A stretch of 64,000 nt of DNA from Strongyloides papillosus (lineage: Eukaryota > Nematoda > Chromadorea > Rhabditida > Strongyloididae): positions 186,001 to 250,000 of the forward strand of contig SRSI01000079.1 in the NCBI GenBank assembly GCA_005656395.1, given 5' to 3'. Each line of letters opens with the position of its first letter. Within the stretch, counting starts at the first letter, position 1. Below, piece by piece: positions 57,850-64,000 of this stretch. Under the pieces are notes generated by a model that saw nothing but the letters and a program-made list of their open reading frames with translations, was not told the DNA's origin and made no database searches. The translations under genes were made by a program, and so were the position numbers.

Positions 57850-58501
57850 TTTTAATAATTTGTTAAAATTTTTAATTTATATCTTATAATAATAATAAAA
57901 AATTTTACTAATACTATTGTTCCTTAATAATCTCAGTTATGACTATTTTGTTTCTACATTTCTACCGTAAATTATTAGATTTACAGAAGATATAAATATA
58001 AACGTTCGGATTTAACCTTTTCAAAATAAACATAATGAGTAAAAATTATTTCTCGTTATCAAGATTTTTGCATAGAATTTTTTTAAAATGTCTTTTTGTT
58101 GCCTACACACAAAAAGTTAGAAATTTATATTTCTACATAAAATAAAAGCCATTATACTCGCCACATTGTTGTCAATATTTTAAGTGCTTATTAATTTCAA
58201 ATAAAAAAAAGTTAAACAATTTAGAATCTAAAATTTTCAAGACATCAGATTTTAAGTATTTAAATCTAGTTACTATTTTCTATTTCAAATAAAACACCAT
58301 TTTTAAACATAAATGATTATATTTTAGATGAAAGATTTAAAAAATAAAATATTTGTGATTCAGTTCTATTCTTTAATTCGCATAGTTTTTACACAATAAT
58401 TTGTAAAACATATAATTAAAGATTACTAAAAAGTTATAGTTGGTCATTTCAAATAGCAAACATTAAGTTTAAAATCAAAATTTTTGCTGAACTTCATCTA
58501 A
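57850..58501. other. AT-rich cassette spacer
   Basis: Matches the corresponding part of A and C. No coding content. Confidence 0.35.
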
Positions 58502-59836
58502 CCAGCCAGTAAAAATTATAGAGATAGTTTTTGTTGGAGTGTTGCACCGCTCAAAAGACACCTTTTATTTAAAAACCACAAAATAAAATCAGATTACAAT
58601 AAACAGAATTATTTAATTAACGGACTTAATTAACTAAAGTATCAGACATCAACTAAGTGACGGATTCAACTAAGGCCTTCTAGAATATAAAGGAAATAAT
58701 ACAATAAAGATAATTAATAAAAGCTTACAGTTGAACAAAACAGATCTGTGATAGCTTATCACCAGAAAAATATCAGATTTCAGAAATGTAGTTTAACCCT
58801 AAAATATACAATAATTAGGTAATATAAGAAGTACTAAAAATGATGAAATAATACAATGACAAAAGATATAAATGAAATAAAATGACAGATCTGTACTATA
58901 TATATATAAAAAAGAATCTTCTAGAAATACAAAACAAAGAGTTAGTTTTGGGATAATGTTTTTCCCATGATCTAGATAGTTCTATGAGAGAAAATAGATG
59001 AGAAATAGAAGAGCCTTAGGTACAAAGAGTAAAGTACAAATGAGAACATTCGACAAAGGCTATATTCTTACTAGCCTTAGACCCACCTTTGGCAGGTCAA
59101 AGCTGGTCCGCAAAGCATAGATTTTATAAAAGCACTTTTATACTAAGTTATTAATCAAATATATGTATAAAAAAATTGTTTCATTAAACTACGTATTAAT
59201 GGAGAAATAAAATAACCGAAAATACATTTGTTTAATTGGTCCTCGTGACCTCTAGGTACTTAAATTGCAAATTTATTTTCACACCAAAAACCTTAATTAC
59301 AATAATAATTATAAAGACATTAACTTACATTCTACTTCTCGTGGAGGCTTATCTAATATTAGTACGTTAGTAAATAACATAACACCTAGGCCTAAAATTA
59401 TAAATGTTAGTACAAGTTAAAAAAATATCCTCCTGATGACATAAGATCTCGTACATTATATACTCTTATTATTGATGACACATTTACAGCCAACGTGACA
59501 AGCATGTTTTTCACTGAAATTGTTGCTTATAATTATTCGAATATTAATTTTTATTCACCTTTTGGATATTAAAAAAATTCTTTTTGTTGGGTGGATTTTT
59601 TATTAAACTAAAAATTTCCAATAAATGTAAACGTTATGAAATGATTCTCAAACTCAGAAATGCCTTTATATTAAAACAATGTATTTTCGGTTATTTTATT
59701 TCTCCATTAATACGTAGTTTAATGAAACAATTTTTAATACATAGATTTTGATTAATAATTTAGTATAAAAATGCTTTTATAAAAACTATGCTTTGCGGAC
59801 CAGCTTTGACCTGCCAAAGGTGGGTCTAAGGCTGGT
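58502..59836. mobile_element. R6, internally deleted R element at the centre of the B/C mirror repeat
   Basis: Long inverted R termini (about 180 bp each) lie at 58,502-59,240 (interrupted by LTR-like insertion 4) and 59,650-59,836. The bulk of the R interior is replaced by about 350 bp of other sequence. Flanks are mirror images: TTCATCTA to the left, TAGATGAA to the right. Confidence 0.8.
58508..59072. mobile_element. solo-LTR-like insertion 4 (565 bp, TSD AGCC)
   Basis: Begins AGTAAAAATTATAG and ends CTATATTCTTACT, flanked by AGCC at 58,504-58,507 and 59,073-59,076. Removing it restores the R terminus CCAGCCTTAGACCC. Contains a TATATATATAAAAAAG block near 58,897 as LTR promoters often do. 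Confidence 0.85.
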
Positions 59837-60482
59837 TAGATGAAATTCAGCAAAAATTTTGATTTTAAACTTAATGTTTGCTATTTAAATTGACCAATTA
59901 TAACTTTTTAGTAATCCTTGATTTATGTTTTACAAATTATTGTGTAAAAATTTTGTAAATTAAAAAAAAATACTAAATCACAAATATTTTATTTTTTAAA
60001 TCTTTCATCTAAAATATAATCATTTATGTTTAAAAATGGTATTTTATTTAAAATAGAAAATAGTAACTAGATTTAAATACTTAAAATTCGATGTCTTGAA
60101 GATTCTAAATTCTAAGTTGTTTAATTTTTTTTATTTGAAATTAATAAGCACTTAAAATATTGACAACAACGTGGCGAGTTTAATGACTTTTATTTTATGT
60201 AAAAATCTAAATTTCTAACTTTTTTGTGTAGGCAACAAAAAGACATTTTAAAAAAATTCTATGCAAAAATCTTGATAACGAGAAATAATTTTTACTCATT
60301 ATGTTTATTTTGAAAATGTTATATCTTAACGTTTATATTAATATCTTCTGTAAATCTAATAATTTATGGTAAAAATGTAGAAACAAAATACTCATAACTG
60401 AGATTATTAAGGAACAATAATATTAGTAAAATTTATTATTATTATAAGATATAATTTAAAAAATTTTAACAAATTATTAAAA

Positions 60483-60831
60483 TTATTTTTTTCTTCCATA
60501 GCTTTCTGGATCATTAGGGTTTTTGTATTTTTCTGTAACACTTTGTAGTGAATTACGTACATTCTCATTATGTAATTTTTCTGCTAGATGTAAAGTTTTA
60601 CCAACAGATAATCTATATCCTTTTCCTGACTGATTTTAAGGACCATTTTTATTTCATGATTTTGTTATATTTTTTGAAGTAGAATTATTACTTAACGTAG
60701 AATTCTTAATTAGTGGTTTTATCGTTGTTAAGTCATTTTTTTTTCGTAGTACTTTCAACTAATTGAAAATAAACTATAGAAATAATCAATAAAATGAGTA
60801 TATTTGTTTCAATGCTTTTTTTACAATTCAT
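60483..60831 (-). pseudogene. decayed small secreted-peptide gene, cassette C
   Basis: Reverse-complement copy of 50,610-50,958 with the same stops and frame break. Confidence 0.5.
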
Positions 60832-61074
60832 TAAAAAAAAGTTGCGAATGCAATGATAATTAAAAATTTTACTTCACTTTTATAGAATTATTAAGTGTTA
60901 AAGATTAACATTATAAATTGTTTTAAATAAAATTTGCTATCATTTGCAAGACCAAAATGTTAATCTTTATATTTGTATCAAGTATAACTAAATATAAATT
61001 TTCTTAGCTATCATCACGTTTTGTTAACTTTTATATGTAACATAAAAGTTTTTCATTTGAATCTCATTTTTTAA

Positions 61075-61760
61075 AAATTTGACACAACTTAAAATTTTAC
61101 CCCCATTTTTATTTTATTAATAAAAAGAGGGATTAAAATAATGTATATTGGAAGATTTATTCGGTTTGAAACTTTGAGATAAAGCACCTGTAGTGATACA
61201 AGTTCGTAAAAATTGATTTTATAAATTTCCGGTAAATAGATTTTTTTAGAAATAAATTTTGTTTCCGGGGGTAGTTTTTTATAAAACAACGAATAAACAT
61301 AGTGGGAGCATGCGATTTTCTAATTTTTGTACTGAAATTAAAGAGCACGATGATCTACACTTTTTATTTTACGTTTTTTCATGAGTCTAGGCATAAAATT
61401 ACATGAAAAATCGAGTGAGCATAGTGAGAACATGTGTTTTTTCCATTTTTGTATTCAAAAGATGAAAAAACTAAAAAACAATTCTAAAAAACAATAAAAA
61501 CGTAGATTTATGAAGTCGAAGGTATGCTCATTCGTTTCTTTTACAAAAAATTACCTCTAGAAACATTATTCGTTTTTAAGAAAAAATCTATTTACCGCAA
61601 ACTTATAAACATCGATTTTTCATACTTTGATTCACTACAGCTCCTATATCTCAAAGTTTCAGACCGAATAAATCTTCCAACACACATTATTTTAGTTGCT
61701 CTTTTTATTAATGTAATAAAAATTGGGAAGGAGAGTTACAAATTTGTGTTGTATCAAATT
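61075..61760. mobile_element. foldback-like element F, cassette C
   Basis: Inverted copy of the cassette A element. One arm is identical to A, while a patch near 61,190-61,225 matches cassette B instead (CTGTAGTGATACAAGTTCG). Confidence 0.55.
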
Positions 61761-61801
61761 TATTAAAAATATTCGACTGGATCACAAAACGGGATTTAAA
61801 A

Positions 61802-62014
61802 GTGATGATTGACCAATCAATCAGCTTATACCTGTGACATAGTTAATCTTTTGCCTATATAAGATTAATATTGTCACATATTTATTCACTAATTTACATT
61901 ACATTGCTTATTTCATTTTATTATATGACACGTTTTCTTTACATTATTGTATAACATTTTTCCCTTATTATATTGTAATATATTTTAGTGTAATAAAACC
62001 AATAAATTTTTACT
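61802..62014. mobile_element. solo-LTR-like insertion 1, cassette C copy
   Basis: Inverted copy of 49,426-49,639 with the same TTTA/TAAA flanks. It came with the duplication rather than by separate insertion. Confidence 0.75.
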
Positions 62015-62284
62015 TAAAACAAATAAAATGAATTTGTTCTTGAAATATTATACATATGTAAACTAATATTACTGTTATAATTTAATTTTATTATTTGAAT
62101 TAATCCCAATAAAACATATTTATATTAAGTTTATGTTAAAAAAAAACAAAAGTTTCGTTAAAATGTAAAGAATATTTTGACTCAATTTACTTAAGCAATG
62201 ATTAAATCTATTGTCTTAGGCAAATAATGTGAATTTTCTACCATATATAATAGGTAAATTAAATTTCTAACATTATGTAATACA

Positions 62285-63481
62285 ATGAATTCGTTTATCA
62301 AGTTATTTTTATTTTCTCTATGTATTCAGAAAGGAATTTTTAATGTAAGTCCTATAAAGGGATCATTTTTTAATAACAATATCTTTAAGGATGAAGGTAG
62401 TTTAAAGGCTGAAGGTAATTCAGAATCTTATGAAACTAGAATTAAAAAGTCAATTTTAAAAAATATGGCATTTAAATGGACTTTTCCAATTGATTATAAA
62501 ATTGGTCCTAACTTAGATAGAGACACAATCAAGGCAGCATTGGCACTTTTGGAAAAAGAAACATGCATAACGTTTAATGAAACTAGTACTTTTACAAAAG
62601 GGGGCTTAAATTATGTTCAAAATAATCGGTGTTTTTCTTATGTTGGAAAAGTTACAACAACTATACCACAAGACATAGGTTTAGCACCCGAATGTAATAA
62701 AGTTACAATTGTTCTCCATGAAACATCTCATGCCCTTGGTGTGATTCATGAAATGACTAGACATGACAGAGATTATTATGTTGATGTAAAATTTGTAAAC
62801 ATACACCCTCCTACTCACCCTAATTTTAAAATTTTCGACTTAACAAAAGCATCACCATTAGGCCTAACATATGATTTTGGTTCTGTTATGCATTATGATA
62901 GATATGCAGGTACAATAAATAGACAATTAACAATGCAACCAAAATATGAAAGTTATTTAAAAACTATAGGACAAAGAACAAGATTTGGGTTTAACGATGC
63001 AAAACAACTTAATATTCATTATTGTAGTGATAAATGTCGGGATTCGAAATTAAATTGTAAAATGGGCGGATACCCTAACCCAAACAACTGCGAAGTTTGT
63101 AAATGCCCAGAATTTTATACGGGAAAACTGTGTCAAAAATTATCACTTTCAGATGAACAATGTGGTCCAGCAAAATTTAAAACTAAAACCGTAGATAAAG
63201 AATTAACTGTCGATGGAATTAAAACTTGTTACTTTCAAATAACCGCATCAAATGGGAGTAGAGTAGAATTAAATATTGAAACAGATTTAGCTGACAACCA
63301 CATTTGTCAACCGGATGAAGGATTAGAAGTTAAATATCTTTCTGATAAAGCTGTTTCTGGTGCTATGCTTTGTGGAAGAATCGTTGGAAAGATTATAACA
63401 TCCGAAGATAATGTTGTAGTTATGAAGTATGTTGGATTAACCCACTATAGCAAAATAAAAATACTATACCGTGAGATTTAA
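62285..63481 (+). CDS. astacin metallopeptidase C (M12A), secreted
   Basis: Intact 398-residue ORF from ATG 62,285, same domain order as A and B, zinc site HETSHALGVIHEMTRHDRD and Met-turn SVMHYDR conserved. It is the most diverged of the three: signal/pro region (QKGIFNVSPIKGSFFNNN), residues 110-133 (YVQNNRCFSYVGKVTTTIPQ), HPPTHPNFKIFD and CGPAKFKTKTVDKEL. It is transcribed opposite to A and B. A TATATAAT-like box lies about 40 bp upstream. Predicted active. Confidence 0.95.
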   Translation: MNSFIKLFLFSLCIQKGIFNVSPIKGSFFNNNIFKDEGSLKAEGNSESYETRIKKSILKNMAFKWTFPIDYKIGPNLDRDTIKAALALLEKETCITFNETSTFTKGGLNYVQNNRCFSYVGKVTTTIPQDIGLAPECNKVTIVLHETSHALGVIHEMTRHDRDYYVDVKFVNIHPPTHPNFKIFDLTKASPLGLTYDFGSVMHYDRYAGTINRQLTMQPKYESYLKTIGQRTRFGFNDAKQLNIHYCSDKCRDSKLNCKMGGYPNPNNCEVCKCPEFYTGKLCQKLSLSDEQCGPAKFKTKTVDKELTVDGIKTCYFQITASNGSRVELNIETDLADNHICQPDEGLEVKYLSDKAVSGAMLCGRIVGKIITSEDNVVVMKYVGLTHYSKIKILYREI

Positions 63482-63516
63482 TAAGTTATGATGATAACAA
63501 TTTTTTTTAATTATTA

Positions 63517-63536
63517 ATGCTCATTTTTTTGAGCAT
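63517..63536 (+). promoter_or_regulatory. 3' stem-loop after astacin C
   Basis: ATGCTC-loop-GAGCAT just after the stop codon. The stem is kept while the loop and flanking bases differ from A and B. Confidence 0.35.
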
Positions 63537-64000
63537 GCTTATTTTACCATTTTATCATCACGTAAAATTCGTGAAAAAGTAATTTTTTTATATTATATAA
63601 TAAATTTACAAAAATAGCGATTATTTGATTCTAAATTCCATCAACAATGGTAGCTAAAGTTTTTCCTACTTTACTTAATGCTTCGATACTGAATTTTTAT
63701 TTCTTGGGAATTTGTTTTTAATTTACATTTAGTTGTCAATTTAAAAAAATGTATCTATGATAAATCGAAAGAATTTTATATTTCCTCAAATTTTTAAAAC
63801 ATTCCTCTTTTAAATGACATTTAATATTTTTAAAAAATGTAATCTATAAGGGATGACCTTATGAATAAGAAGAATGATATAAAGATTCATGTTTTAAATT
63901 ATTCTGCGTCAGCATTGTCATTTCCAAAACATGTAACTTGTTATTATGTTAATGTAGAATAGAATTTTTTTATTGGTTAGTGCTGATTTGCAAATATATA
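63537..64000. other. 3' flank of astacin C
   Basis: Diverged counterpart of 47,440-47,900 in cassette A. No gene is seen before the window ends. Confidence 0.4.

Larger units (their letters stand above)
53576..58501. repeat. astacin cassette B (direct duplicate of A)
   Basis: Same order and orientation as cassette A, starting with the same TTATATAAAAGTATCTATTC junction after R5. It differs by insertion 3 and by lacking insertions 1 and 2. Confidence 0.9.
59837..64000. repeat. astacin cassette C (inverted duplicate, runs off the window)
   Basis: Reverse order and orientation to A and B. From about 59,860 to 62,060 it is almost identical to A (reverse complement), including LTR-like insertion 1 and the decayed gene's lesions. 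From about 62,080 onward (promoter, astacin, 3' flank) it is more diverged from both A and B. Confidence 0.9.

Noticed and set aside
58502..59836. R6 and insertion 4 as one composite element
   Set aside because: The AGCC duplication and restored CCAGCCTTAGACCC terminus show that insertion 4 is a separate later event.

Overview
The window looks like nuclear DNA of a parasitic nematode of the Strongyloides type. The evidence is very high A+T content, many introns of only 37-46 bp with GTAAG/TTTAG borders, worm-like housekeeping genes, and a dense set of secreted astacin (M12A) and neprilysin-like (M13) metallopeptidases. The species assignment is an inference; no rRNA or tRNA gene was seen.

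Bases 1-12,432 are ordinary gene-dense chromosome: the end of a coiled-coil protein gene (+), BiP/HSPA5 (-) with a UPRE-like site upstream, a short two-exon protein with two PP1-docking motifs (+), a secreted MAM-domain protein (-) and the proteasome activator PA200/PSME4 (-). Bases 12,433-20,124 are transitional: a broken M13 copy, a decayed repeat and ORF, a large intronless orphan type I membrane protein (+), a damaged purple acid phosphatase (-) and a 47-codon gene (-).

From 20 kb on, repeats dominate. A dispersed element of about 1.45 kb, here called R (termini CCAGCCTT, no ORF), occurs six times: 20.2, 22.7, 38.0, 45.8, 52.0 and 58.5 kb. Every intact secreted-protein gene in this half lies beside an R copy: two small paralogous secreted proteins (22.2, 24.6 kb), a short M13 peptidase (40.4 kb) and three astacins (48.0, 55.1, 62.3 kb). 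Other mobile DNA includes a 1,286-bp mariner, a full-size Tigger/pogo element and its deletion derivative, two piggyBac-type MITEs with TTAA duplications (one nested in the Tigger derivative), foldback elements whose arms are 20-bp tandem repeats, and four types of solo-LTR-like insertion (AGTAAAAAT...ACT) with 4-bp target duplications.

Bases 45.8-64.0 kb form a composite array: R4 - cassette A - R5 - cassette B - R6 - cassette C (inverted). Each cassette carries one intact 398-residue astacin plus the same decayed small-gene remnant and foldback element. B and C are mirror images about R6. A matches B over the astacin and its 3' flank but matches C over the 5' flank, so the copies are mosaics, as expected from gene conversion or successive exchanges. 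A further astacin relative at 31.8-33.0 kb has lost all three zinc histidines and the catalytic glutamate. The main biological story is amplification, reshuffling and decay of secreted metallopeptidase genes in a repeat-rich region. All comparisons were made by eye; no alignment or search was run.
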